Assembly (NCBI RefSeq): GCF_021352225.1 | Contig: NZ_JAAUVI010000009.1 | Coordinates: 111,206-175,205, forward strand | Direction: 5' to 3' | From: Methylobacterium sp. C25 | GTDB taxonomy: Bacteria > Pseudomonadota > Alphaproteobacteria > Rhizobiales > Beijerinckiaceae | Length of the DNA stretch: 64,000 nt | Part shown: positions 36,678 through 44,245 of the stretch, piece by piece | How the letters are laid out: each line of letters begins with the position of its first letter | Position numbering within the stretch: position 1 is the first letter of the stretch | The notes under the pieces: generated by a model | What the model was told of the DNA's origin: nothing | Databases searched by the model: none | The model's input: the letters and a program-made list of their open reading frames with translations, nothing else | Position numbers and translations under genes: made by a program

Positions 36678-38315
36678 TTTCCGTACAGAACTGCGAACAC
36701 CGGGCGTGATGTGAGCGCCACCGCCGGCGATGACGGTTTCCAAGTTCGCCTTATCCCCAAAGATGCGGATAACATCGTCATCGACCTCGATCCGGTCGAC
36801 GATCGCCTGAAGCCAAGCCTTGCGGAACGGAATCTCTCCGTTCGCCACGTTCTCGCGCATGAGCGTGCCGAAGCGCTCGATCAGATCCGGGTCGATCGTT
36901 TCTGCGGCAGGCTCAGCGACACGGATGCGATCAAGTGCGGCCTTCGCCCGATCGCGGTCCAGCTTCAGCGCGGCGAGTCGATCCTTGAGAATATCGTCGA
37001 GATCGGTCACCCCGTCCTCGACCATCCTGTAGAGCCGCTGCAGCTTGTCCTCGGCTGCAATAACCTCCTTTCGCAAGGCGGCCACCCGCCCATCGACCTC
37101 TGCTGATCGCTCGGCGCGCAAAGCCCATAGCGAAGCCAGCGTCGCGCGAAGCCGATCGGGCTGAAGCAGCTCAGCAACGAGGTGATCCGTCACCAGTGTG
37201 TCGAGCTTATTCATCGGAATCGCGCGGCCGACGCAGGCGGTCTTACCCTGTCGGCCATGCGTCGAGCAGGAATAGTAAGTGTGGACTTTCCCTGACTTCG
37301 ATGTGCCGGTGCGCAGGGTCATCGGTCCGGAGCAGGTGGCGCACGTAGCCAATCCCGTTAGCAAAATCGGGCCCGTCACGACGCGCGCGGGTGTCGCACG
37401 CGGGTTGTGAGCCTTGAGCGTCGCTGCGACCGCCTCGAACTCGGCGAGGTCGATGATTGCCGGCACCTCGATCGGCACGTGCTCGGCCTCGGGCTTATCG
37501 ATCAGCGTCTTGGAATCCCTACGATTGAAGCCCCATTCGCCGATGTAAATGCGGTTCGTCAGCATCCCGTGGACAGTCGCAATGCCGAAGCGAGCGCCGA
37601 GCCGAGTCCGGTAACCGTGTTCATTCAGCCAGCAGGTCAGTGCCTTCACACCGAGGGGCCCAGATGTGCCGTCACCATGACGGTAGAGTCGAAACATCAG
37701 CTTGACGGTATCGGCCTCGACCGCGTCGATGACGAGGCGCTTCTTGACCCTGTTTCCGCGCTTTTCGACCTCTTCAAGCTTATATCCAATCGGCAAACGT
37801 GCCCCGTTGTAGAAACCCTGTCTTGCGTTCTCCTTCATCGCGCGCAGGACGTGTTTCGCATTTTCCTTGCTCTGATATTCATCAAATAACGCAATGATCT
37901 GACGCATCATTACCTGGGCTGGATCGTCTCCAAGTTCTTGCGTGATCGAAACAAGTCTCACCCCAGCCTTAGCAAGGCGGCGAACATACATTTCCAGTCC
38001 GAATGCATCTCGAAAGAAGCGCGAATAACTATGAACCACGATGACGTCGAAAGGGCGGTCATTGTCGCAGGCTCGCTCGATCATCTTTTGAAACTCGGGG
38101 CGGGCGTCGTCTGTGGCGGACGCTCCCGGCTCTTGATATTTGGCAACGATCGTCCAAGCTTTGGCTAAGCAAAATGAATTAATCTGCTTATCTTGATCAG
38201 GCATGGAAAGCTCAGACTCAGCCTGCCTAGACGTCGACACTCGCAGATAGGAACAAGCGCGCAGCGGTCCTTCGGGCCGCGGCGTTAGCTTCGACTTGCG
38301 AGCTTGCATGTTCAT
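36648..38315 (-). CDS. Large serine recombinase (integrase of the island)
   Basis: The 555-residue protein has a resolvase-type catalytic domain (ACSYLRVSTSRQ with the catalytic serine; IVVHSYSRFFRD; EYQSKENAKHVLRAMKENARQG). A recombinase domain (GYKLEEVEKRGNR...WLNEHGYRTRLGARFGIATVHGMLTNRIYIGEW) follows, then a zinc ribbon (LATCATCSGPM...YYSCSTHGRQGKTACVG), a coiled coil and a C-terminal tail. The last residues RARKDSNL are encoded by the complement of the tRNA-Arg 3' end. The start is taken at the ATG 38315; a GTG at 38342 and an ATG at 38309 are alternatives. It should catalyse integration of the island at the tRNA. Confidence 0.92.
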   Translation of the reverse strand: MNMQARKSKLTPRPEGPLRACSYLRVSTSRQAESELSMPDQDKQINSFCLAKAWTIVAKYQEPGASATDDARPEFQKMIERACDNDRPFDVIVVHSYSRFFRDAFGLEMYVRRLAKAGVRLVSITQELGDDPAQVMMRQIIALFDEYQSKENAKHVLRAMKENARQGFYNGARLPIGYKLEEVEKRGNRVKKRLVIDAVEADTVKLMFRLYRHGDGTSGPLGVKALTCWLNEHGYRTRLGARFGIATVHGMLTNRIYIGEWGFNRRDSKTLIDKPEAEHVPIEVPAIIDLAEFEAVAATLKAHNPRATPARVVTGPILLTGLATCATCSGPMTLRTGTSKSGKVHTYYSCSTHGRQGKTACVGRAIPMNKLDTLVTDHLVAELLQPDRLRATLASLWALRAERSAEVDGRVAALRKEVIAAEDKLQRLYRMVEDGVTDLDDILKDRLAALKLDRDRAKAALDRIRVAEPAAETIDPDLIERFGTLMRENVANGEIPFRKAWLQAIVDRIEVDDDVIRIFGDKANLETVIAGGGAHITPGVRSSVRKWRARKDSNL

Positions 38316-39603
38316 GTTCGGATACTCGATTGATACGCACACGATCTTACAACCGATCTACCGAGCCAGCGTCGGAGGCATTGGCGATCCACAATTTTGT
38401 ATGCCGTGAAGTGTCCGTGAGCTGTCATGGCTTGGTGCCGATCTCACGCAAAATCGCATCGAGCGCTTGGCCGAGATAGGTCTCAAGCACGTCGAGCTCT
38501 GCCCGACCGACCGGCACAGGGCGCGAAAGATCGTCAACGACACGAAACGCATCGCCGTCAGCCTCGCGCGCAAACGCTCGCTTGCCCCGCCGCATCGGCG
38601 ACGGAACCTGCTGAACGAGCAGACGATCAACCAGCAGCTCTCCCGGTCGCCCGGTGGCTCGGTGTGTCCGCTTATGCTTGGCGCCGGCTACCGCGCCCGC
38701 TTGTTTTAGTCCCGGCTTTTCCGCGCGTGATGCGCTGCCCGCCGATGGGGCACGAGATTCATACGCCACATGACACGTGAGGTCCCACGCCGACCGGCGG
38801 CCTACGCATCCGGGGCTGACCGCCGGTCAGCGTGGGATGGCTTCCTCACCTTCCCTGGAGCGGCCTGCCGGGCGGCAAGACCTCCAAGGAGGCCCAGCAG
38901 ATCGACAGGCACCGTCAGGATTCGGCCAAGCTTCGCAGAACGCAAGGGCTTATTTCGGCGGATCGAAACCAATGGTCGACGCGAACTACGTATCAGACGC
39001 CGCGTTGTGACCGATCTACAAGCTGCCAGCCCAACGCGGATGATTCGCGTTGGGTATCCCGCAAGCCTTTTTGGTCTAGGCCCCAAGGATCGGCTCTCCC
39101 TTCGAACGCAACGGCGTCCTTCGGCCTCCGTGAGGCACGTTGCAGATCGGTCCGAGCTGCCGTCAGCTTTTGACCCTTCGCGGACATTCGGAAGGTCCGC
39201 TTCTGGGCTGGCCATCTGATTAAGTCGGTTATCGTCGCCCCTCTGCCGATGATGCCTCAATGCGCAAACCGGATTTTGAGCCGTTTTAAATGGGCTACGC
39301 TCTGCGCTCGAGTGCGCTGGAGTAGGATAAAGCAAAGTAAAACAGCATCTTAGCTCTTCGTATCCTACGCCGGAGCTCGTTCGTGGTCGAAACCCTCGGC
39401 ATCTCAATCTCCTTCTGACGAGGCTTAGAACCAGCGGCAGCCTTAGTGAAGATCGTTCCGCAGCCCGCCACGCCTTCGGTAGCGCCGTCGATCCGCTGCT
39501 CGGCACCAGCCTGAAGGTTTGTCAGCACCACCGCAAACTGCGTGTTTGAAAATCGAACATAAATATGCCATATGGTGTGAATGTCGCACGAGGGACACAC
39601 GCT
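38316..39603. other. Recombinase-proximal gap with repeat-like noncoding sequence
   Basis: No strong gene lies in these 1.3 kb; a weak candidate is listed at 38425-38769. Around 39000-39215, a sequence whose complement reads ATGTCCGCGAAGGGTCAAAAGC resembles a dispersed noncoding element known from many rhizobial and related genomes. Open frames through it (for example the peptide MSAKGQKLTAA) are probably not genes. The right end holds the promoter of the defence-like operon starting at 39604, in an AT-rich stretch near 39540-39590. Confidence 0.4.
38425..38769 (-). CDS. Possible small hypothetical protein
   Basis: This 114-codon frame ends in an amphipathic helix (VGRAELDVLETYLGQALDAILREIG) that looks protein-like. 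The first half (Ala/Gly/Arg-rich) is less convincing and no ribosome-binding site is evident. The true start may be internal, near GDAFRVVDDL. No family is recognised. It may be a remnant. Confidence 0.3.
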   Translation of the reverse strand: MAYESRAPSAGSASRAEKPGLKQAGAVAGAKHKRTHRATGRPGELLVDRLLVQQVPSPMRRGKRAFAREADGDAFRVVDDLSRPVPVGRAELDVLETYLGQALDAILREIGTKP

Positions 39604-39927
39604 ATGACCAGCGAACCCTACTCCGAAGAGGCGTTGCTCGACGACCTTCGCAGCTGGTGGGATGACGAGGTCGGAGACGGCGATCCGTTCGCTGATCCCA
39701 AGCCAGCCAGCGGCACAATTTTCGATGTCATACCCACCATAGACTCGCTCGGCGCCGTGAACGGTCTGCTCACGATAGAGAAGCACGTCGGTTTCGAAGT
39801 GCCGCCGCGAGTCATCCGCCCCGGTGGGTACGCCAGCTTTGAAGACATGACGGCTGACCTCCTGCCCAAAGTACGGGCGATGGTCGCGCGCCGTCAGTCA
39901 GCACCTCGCAGGAAGGAAGCCGCATGA
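39604..39927 (+). CDS. Acyl-carrier-protein-like small protein
   Basis: The 107-residue acidic protein has the layout of an acyl carrier protein: an N-terminal helix (SEEALLDDLRSWWDDE), a loop, then IPTIDSLGAV with Asp47-Ser48-Leu49 in the place of the phosphopantetheine-bearing DSL motif. The recognition helix (GLLTIEKHVGFEVPPRVI) and a last helix (FEDMTADLLPKVRAMV) follow. The ATG at 39604 is used; the frame is open 13 codons further. It overlaps the XRE gene by four bases (ATGA) and opens the eight-gene operon. No ketosynthase or acyltransferase is encoded nearby. Ser48 modification is a prediction, and a fold-only ACP relative is the alternative. Confidence 0.65.
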   Translation: MTSEPYSEEALLDDLRSWWDDEVGDGDPFADPKPASGTIFDVIPTIDSLGAVNGLLTIEKHVGFEVPPRVIRPGGYASFEDMTADLLPKVRAMVARRQSAPRRKEAA

Positions 39928-40307
39928 CCCAAGCAAAGCGCATCGGACGCGCCCCGCCGAGCGCGATCGCCACGGACGGCAGCGACCGTGCGGGCCTCGG
40001 CTCACGCCTCAAAGAGGCTCGCGAGTACCTCGGCTTGTCTCAAGATGAGGTCGCGAAAGCCCTCGACCTCCCCCGGTCCGCCGTATCGCTGATGGAGACC
40101 GGACAGCGTAAGGTCGATGCCATTGAGCTGAAGCGTCTTGCGGAAATCTATCAGCGTCCGATCGCGTTCTTTACGGGCGAAGCCGGCGAGCCTGCGCCGG
40201 TGCCGGAGACGGTGCAGCACCTCGCACGGACCGCCGCGAAATTGACTGATCGCGACCGTGAGGAACTCCTGCAGTTCGCGCAGTTCCTCCAGGCGAGGAA
40301 CCGCTAG
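39924..40307 (+). CDS. XRE-family helix-turn-helix regulator
   Basis: The 127-residue protein carries a Cro/C1-type HTH at residues 24-85 (LGSRLKEAREYLGLSQDEVAKALDLPRSAVSLMETGQRKVDAIELKRLAEIYQRPIAFF) and a C-terminal helical tail (LTDRDREELLQFAQFLQ). This is the standard partner of ImmA/IrrE peptidases: the repressor binds the operon promoter and is cleaved or inactivated when the peptidase is triggered. Its stop codon shares one base with the GTG of the ImmA gene. It probably autoregulates the operon from the region upstream of 39604. Confidence 0.92.
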   Translation: MTQAKRIGRAPPSAIATDGSDRAGLGSRLKEAREYLGLSQDEVAKALDLPRSAVSLMETGQRKVDAIELKRLAEIYQRPIAFFTGEAGEPAPVPETVQHLARTAAKLTDRDREELLQFAQFLQARNR

Positions 40308-41311
40308 TGACCCGGCGCGAGGCCATCCTGGAGGGGGCGCAAAGTGCAGCCCGGCTGCACGACCGATTGGGCGTGCGCAGGCAGGTTGAGGCGCGCGCCG
40401 GTTCTGTCGATGTGTTTGGGGCCATTCTCGCCCTTGGCACGCCGCTTATCTTCCGGCCGCTACAAGGCCTGCTCGGTGCCTGCCTGCCTGGGCCAGGTAT
40501 CATGATCTCGACCGAGCGACCTCTCCCCATCCAGCGTTTCACCGGCGCGCATGAACTCGGGCATGTCGCGCTGGGGCACGACTCGAGTCTGGACGGCGAT
40601 GAGATCCTCCGGCGCATCGGGCACAACAGCGGCGATACTGTTGTCTCCGAGCTAGAAGTTGCGGCGGACAGCTTCGCCTCAGCGTTTCTGCTCCCCAAGT
40701 GGCTCCTGCAGATGCACGCCCGCCGGCAGGGCTGGAACCGCGCCAGCATGGCGGATCCCCACATTGTCTACCAACTCTCGTTGCGGGTTGGAGCGAGCTA
40801 TTCGGCGACATGCGTCGCGCTCGAACGGCACGACATCATCAACGAGACCACGCGTGAGGCGCTGCAAGCGAAACCACGCCGGACGATTAAGGCTGAGTTG
40901 CTCGACGGCGTGGAGGTCGACAATTTCTTCCCCGATGTTTGGCTACTGACGGAACGCGACGAGGGCTCCACAATAGAAGGTCAGCCCGACGATGTGTTCG
41001 TGCTCCGTCTGGAAGAGCAGGGGGGAGCCGGCTACCTCTGGACGACATCTGGCCTGATCGACTCAGGTTTCGCTATCCTGCGCGATCGGCGCGAGGTGCC
41101 GCCGCCAACCGTGGCTGTGGGCGGCCCCGTGACGCGCGCGCTCACCGCCCGCCGCACCGAGCCGGCGAAGGGCAGCTTCTCGCTCGAGCTGAGGCGCCCG
41201 TGGCTGAAAACGGGCACGCCGCTCGCGGCACTGCGCGTCGCCTACGACCTCCAAGGGAAAGAGGTCGGCATGCCCCGCGCCACTCGACGGCATCTCCGAC
41301 TGGCTGCGTGA
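40307..41311 (+). CDS. ImmA/IrrE metallopeptidase fused to chagasin-like inhibitor domain
   Basis: The protein has 334 residues. The N-terminal half is an ImmA/IrrE peptidase with HELGH at 82-86 and the third zinc ligand in ELEVAADSFASAFLLP (115-130). The C-terminal part (about 215-325) matches the chagasin/I42 cysteine-protease inhibitor fold: QGGAGYLW (238-245) for the NPTTGY loop, VAVGGP (269-274) for the GxGG loop, and RRPW (296-299) for the RPW loop, in the right order and spacing. Those three loops plug papain-type active sites. The next gene encodes a papain-like peptidase and starts on the last base of this one. The start is GTG at 40307. I infer a metallopeptidase that cleaves the XRE repressor and also holds the neighbouring cysteine peptidase in check. 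Confidence 0.85.
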   Translation: MTRREAILEGAQSAARLHDRLGVRRQVEARAGSVDVFGAILALGTPLIFRPLQGLLGACLPGPGIMISTERPLPIQRFTGAHELGHVALGHDSSLDGDEILRRIGHNSGDTVVSELEVAADSFASAFLLPKWLLQMHARRQGWNRASMADPHIVYQLSLRVGASYSATCVALERHDIINETTREALQAKPRRTIKAELLDGVEVDNFFPDVWLLTERDEGSTIEGQPDDVFVLRLEEQGGAGYLWTTSGLIDSGFAILRDRREVPPPTVAVGGPVTRALTARRTEPAKGSFSLELRRPWLKTGTPLAALRVAYDLQGKEVGMPRATRRHLRLAA

Positions 41312-41967
41312 TGACGATAATGGCGCTTCGAGACCTGCGGCCTCAGCTTGGACCTGCCCGGAACCAGGGGAGTCGTCCGACCTGTATCGCTTTCGCCTTT
41401 AGCGACGGACACGCCGCGGCGCGTAAGCACCCCACCCCTCTTTCGGTCGAACATCTGTACTACAATGCCGTCCAGCGCACGCCTGGCAATGATCCGGACC
41501 AGGGCGTCACCATGCCAGTCTGCATCAGCGCGCTCGCTGCGGACGGCCAATGCCACGAAGCCGGATGGGCCTATCTAGATCCGATTGGCGACCGGGCGAC
41601 TTGGTCACCGCCCGCGACTGCAAAACCTGTATTTCGGAAGCGGTCCGCGCTCGAAGGAACGTCGGTCGACCGGATCATAGAGGAGCTTGATGCAGATCGG
41701 CCCGTCGTCATCGCGCTACTGCTGGGGGAGCGGTTTTACCTTCCCGATGCGCAAGGTCGGGTAATCGCTGGCCAGAGCGATTTGGATACGGACTACCACG
41801 CGGTGCTAGCTGTAGGTCACGGCCGAGACGGAGCGGACTCTTACGTCCTGGTGCGCAACTCGTGGGGTCTCGAATGGGGCCTTGATGGCCATTCTTGGGT
41901 TTCGGCCGACTACCTTCGGCCTCGCCTTTATGCGCTCGCGCGCTTTCCCGAAGAGGAGACGGTCTGA
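41311..41967 (+). CDS. Papain-like cysteine peptidase (C1 family)
   Basis: The 218-residue protein has all catalytic positions of papain. The oxyanion Gln19 and nucleophile Cys25 lie in NQGSRPTCIAFAF, His163 in DTDYHAVLAVGHG, and Asn183 in RNSWGLEWG. There is no signal peptide and no propeptide, which is unusual for this family and implies cytoplasmic action with external control. The chagasin-like domain in the preceding gene is the obvious inhibitor. Stop and start of the two genes overlap by one base (TGATG). Possible targets are the other operon products, host proteins (a suicidal role) or invading proteins. Confidence 0.85.
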   Translation: MTIMALRDLRPQLGPARNQGSRPTCIAFAFSDGHAAARKHPTPLSVEHLYYNAVQRTPGNDPDQGVTMPVCISALAADGQCHEAGWAYLDPIGDRATWSPPATAKPVFRKRSALEGTSVDRIIEELDADRPVVIALLLGERFYLPDAQGRVIAGQSDLDTDYHAVLAVGHGRDGADSYVLVRNSWGLEWGLDGHSWVSADYLRPRLYALARFPEEETV

Positions 41968-42779
41968 TGAAGCCGATCCAAGCCGAAACTTGTGTCGATG
42001 CCTGGCTCCAAGGCTGCGATCATCTCCTCCTTCAGGAGCAGGATGCTTGGCGCGACTACAATCTCGTTAGCGAGATCGCCAATCCGCTCTCGCTCCCTGC
42101 AGACCATCGGGCGGTGGTTGAGACGCTGAGCGCCTTCCTTGTTCAGCGCGGAGGCCTGCCGTTCAGCACGGTGGTGAACACCATCTTTCCGGCCCAGCTT
42201 TATCAGCGACACGGGGCCGTTGGCGTTTACGAGCGATACGTCACCGACGTCCTGCCGCAAGTGCTGAAGCATCCCGACTGTTCGTGGGGCACCTACGCGC
42301 AGCGCATCCTTTGCCGCGTCGATCCAGACGGAACCGAGTTCAGTCCTCTCAAGGTGTTGATTGCTAAGTTGAAGAGTCAACTCGCGATCAGCGGCACCAA
42401 TCGCGGCACCTACGAGCTGGGTATGCTCGACCCAGTGCTGGACATTCCGATTTACGATCCAGCGAGCAGCGACCGTACACGCCCTAATGGGGGTCCTTGC
42501 CTGAGCCATATCAGCGTCAAGTTGACCGCAGACCACCGGCTCATGCTGACTGGCTTCTACCGCTCACACTATTGGATCCAGCGAACACTCGGTAATCTGT
42601 TCGGACTCGCCCACCTTCAGAATTTCATCGCGCGAGAGGCCGGGCTGAAGCTGGGGCCTCTCGTCTGCCACTCGTCGATGGCGCAGCTGGAACTGAGCTC
42701 GAAGAAGTGGGGCACTGGCCAGGTCCGCGATCTTGTCGCGCGCTGCCACCAAGCCCGCTCTATGGCCCTGGCCGCATAG
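41967..42779 (+). CDS. Thymidylate-synthase-like protein
   Basis: The 270-residue protein resembles thymidylate synthase in its core: SWGTYAQRI near 106-114, GGPCLSHISVKL with Cys178 in the place of the catalytic PC motif, TGFYRSHYW with Arg199-Ser200 in the place of the QRS phosphate-binding motif, and LGNLFGLAHLQNFIAREAGL with Asn210 in the place of the pyrimidine-binding Asn. The usual Asp after RS is missing. It may methylate or hydroxymethylate a pyrimidine nucleotide, or only bind one. It begins on the last base of the papain gene stop (TGATG) and is followed after two bases by the MazG-like gene. The match is by eye; a structure search should test it. Confidence 0.65.
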   Translation: MKPIQAETCVDAWLQGCDHLLLQEQDAWRDYNLVSEIANPLSLPADHRAVVETLSAFLVQRGGLPFSTVVNTIFPAQLYQRHGAVGVYERYVTDVLPQVLKHPDCSWGTYAQRILCRVDPDGTEFSPLKVLIAKLKSQLAISGTNRGTYELGMLDPVLDIPIYDPASSDRTRPNGGPCLSHISVKLTADHRLMLTGFYRSHYWIQRTLGNLFGLAHLQNFIAREAGLKLGPLVCHSSMAQLELSSKKWGTGQVRDLVARCHQARSMALAA

Positions 42780-42781
42780 GG

Positions 42782-43387
42782 ATGCACATGACAGTCACCG
42801 CGCCTGCACTCATGCTCGACCTGCAATGGACCCAGCTCTCGCACGACGAGCGCTACCACAAGGACGTTGTCCTCCTGCCCTTGGGCGAGCGCGTGAAGCA
42901 CATGGCCCTCCACATGGCCAAGTATGTGGGCTACCTCGCCGAGATCGACGGCGACGATCCCGACCGCGTGTCGCGCATTCTAGTCGACGCCTTCATCATC
43001 ACCCTGGCGACGGCCAACACGCTCAACCAGGACCTTGGGCGCGATCTCGCCGCTCCCAACGGGAGCGGCTTAGACCTCTCCAAGATCGGGCACGATCTGG
43101 CAGCGGAGCTCGCGACCACCAACGATGTCTCGGGGCTGCTACGCACCTTCGCCCGACACGCCGGCGCACTCGCCAAGGCATGCGAGTCGCTAGACCACAT
43201 GGAGTCATTCCCGTTCCGCAACGCGATGCGCGAGAGCAATCTGGCACTGTTCAAGCTAGTAGTAGCGGCCGCAGCCGTACGGTCTCTGGACCTGGCCGCT
43301 CTCTATGCCGCCCGGCTACGCGTCGTCGAGGAGCGTTCCATTTTTGACGCCCGTCTTCGCGACGTCGCACCGGTTGCGGCCCAATGA
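42782..43387 (+). CDS. All-alpha MazG/NTP-pyrophosphatase-like protein
   Basis: The 201-residue protein is entirely helical. The segment ERVKHMALHMAKYVGYLAE, then DPDRVSRILVDAFIITLATAN, resembles the helix pair of MazG-like pyrophosphohydrolases with an acidic residue and Asp in the metal-binding places. A second helical pair (ALFKLVVAAAAVRSLDLAALYAARLRVVEERSIFD) has a related pattern. Such enzymes remove noncanonical or excess nucleoside triphosphates. An ATG at 42788 is an alternative start. The gene ends in an ATGA overlap with the next. The family call is tentative; nucleotide metabolism fits both neighbours. Confidence 0.5.
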   Translation: MHMTVTAPALMLDLQWTQLSHDERYHKDVVLLPLGERVKHMALHMAKYVGYLAEIDGDDPDRVSRILVDAFIITLATANTLNQDLGRDLAAPNGSGLDLSKIGHDLAAELATTNDVSGLLRTFARHAGALAKACESLDHMESFPFRNAMRESNLALFKLVVAAAAVRSLDLAALYAARLRVVEERSIFDARLRDVAPVAAQ

Positions 43388-44220
43388 GCTACTGGAGCGG
43401 GGAGACCCTCGCCGAGCGCCTTCCCGGCCTTGTCTCGCCTTATGAAGCCGCGCAGATCGATTGTGCGGCGTATCGCCTGCGCGTCGGCCAGGAAGTCTAC
43501 ATCTCGCCCACCGGCGAAGCGAAGGACGCCGCGACCAAGACGAAGGTGCCGCTCGATGCCGGTGAAGCGTTCACCGTTCCCCCGGGCCAATTCGCATTTC
43601 TCCTCACCGAAGAGCGGGTCACCGTGCCGAAGAGCGCTTTGGCCTTCATCTCGGTCAGGGCCACCGTAAAGTTTCGCGGGCTCGTCAACGTCTCGGGTTT
43701 CCACGTCGACCCTGGCTACACTGGGCGCCTCGTCTTCTCGGTCTTCAACGCCGGGCCCGGCCCGGTTCACCTCGCGCGCGGGGACGATTGCTTCCTCATC
43801 TGGTATGCCGATCTCGATCGTGAGACTGCGCTCACGAAGACCGGCCCCGGCTTTGACGACATCCCAACCAAGCTCATCAACCCGATCGCCGGCGAGATCC
43901 AGTCGTTCGCCGGACTGCTCGCCAAGATCGAAGCCACCGACAAGCGCATGGACGCGGTCAGCCACGAGCAGAACCTCGTCCGCGTGATCGGCCTCGTCCT
44001 CTTGGCGGCAATCGTCGGATGGTTCATCCGCGAGGTGACCGCGTCGCGAACCGTCGCCATCGCACCGCCTGCAGTACAGACCTCGACGAGCGCGCAAATT
44101 GCGCCAGAACGCGCTGAACCGCGCCCGACCTTGCCAGTCCAGCCTTTAACTCCGCCCGAAGGTTCGGCTACTAACGTCGCACCGCGGGCGCCGCAGCCGA
44201 CCAAGCCCACAAATCCGTGA
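43384..44220 (+). CDS. dCTP deaminase/dUTPase-like protein with membrane anchor
   Basis: The protein has 278 residues. Residues 1-165 form a trimeric dUTPase/dCTP-deaminase-type barrel: IDCAAYRLRVGQEVY, PPGQFAFLLTEERVTVP, then VSGFHVDPGYTGRLVFSVFNAG. The VDPGYTG loop is kept, but the deaminase general base, Glu in the usual VLEFYN segment, is Ser119 here. After a coiled segment comes one membrane helix (LVRVIGLVLLAAIVGWFI, about 198-215) and a Pro/Thr/Ala-rich tail of about 60 residues that should be periplasmic. A membrane-bound, probably non-deaminating nucleotide-binding protein is therefore likely: a dUTPase, a sensor or an effector. It overlaps the previous gene by four bases. Confidence 0.75.
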   Translation: MSYWSGETLAERLPGLVSPYEAAQIDCAAYRLRVGQEVYISPTGEAKDAATKTKVPLDAGEAFTVPPGQFAFLLTEERVTVPKSALAFISVRATVKFRGLVNVSGFHVDPGYTGRLVFSVFNAGPGPVHLARGDDCFLIWYADLDRETALTKTGPGFDDIPTKLINPIAGEIQSFAGLLAKIEATDKRMDAVSHEQNLVRVIGLVLLAAIVGWFIREVTASRTVAIAPPAVQTSTSAQIAPERAEPRPTLPVQPLTPPEGSATNVAPRAPQPTKPTNP

Positions 44221-44245
44221 CGGGCAGCTGCTCGCCGGCGTCCTG

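Noticed and set aside
38802..39506. 234-codon minus-strand frame beside the integrase
   Set aside because: No start signal or motif, composition like translated noncoding DNA, and it covers the dispersed repeat element.
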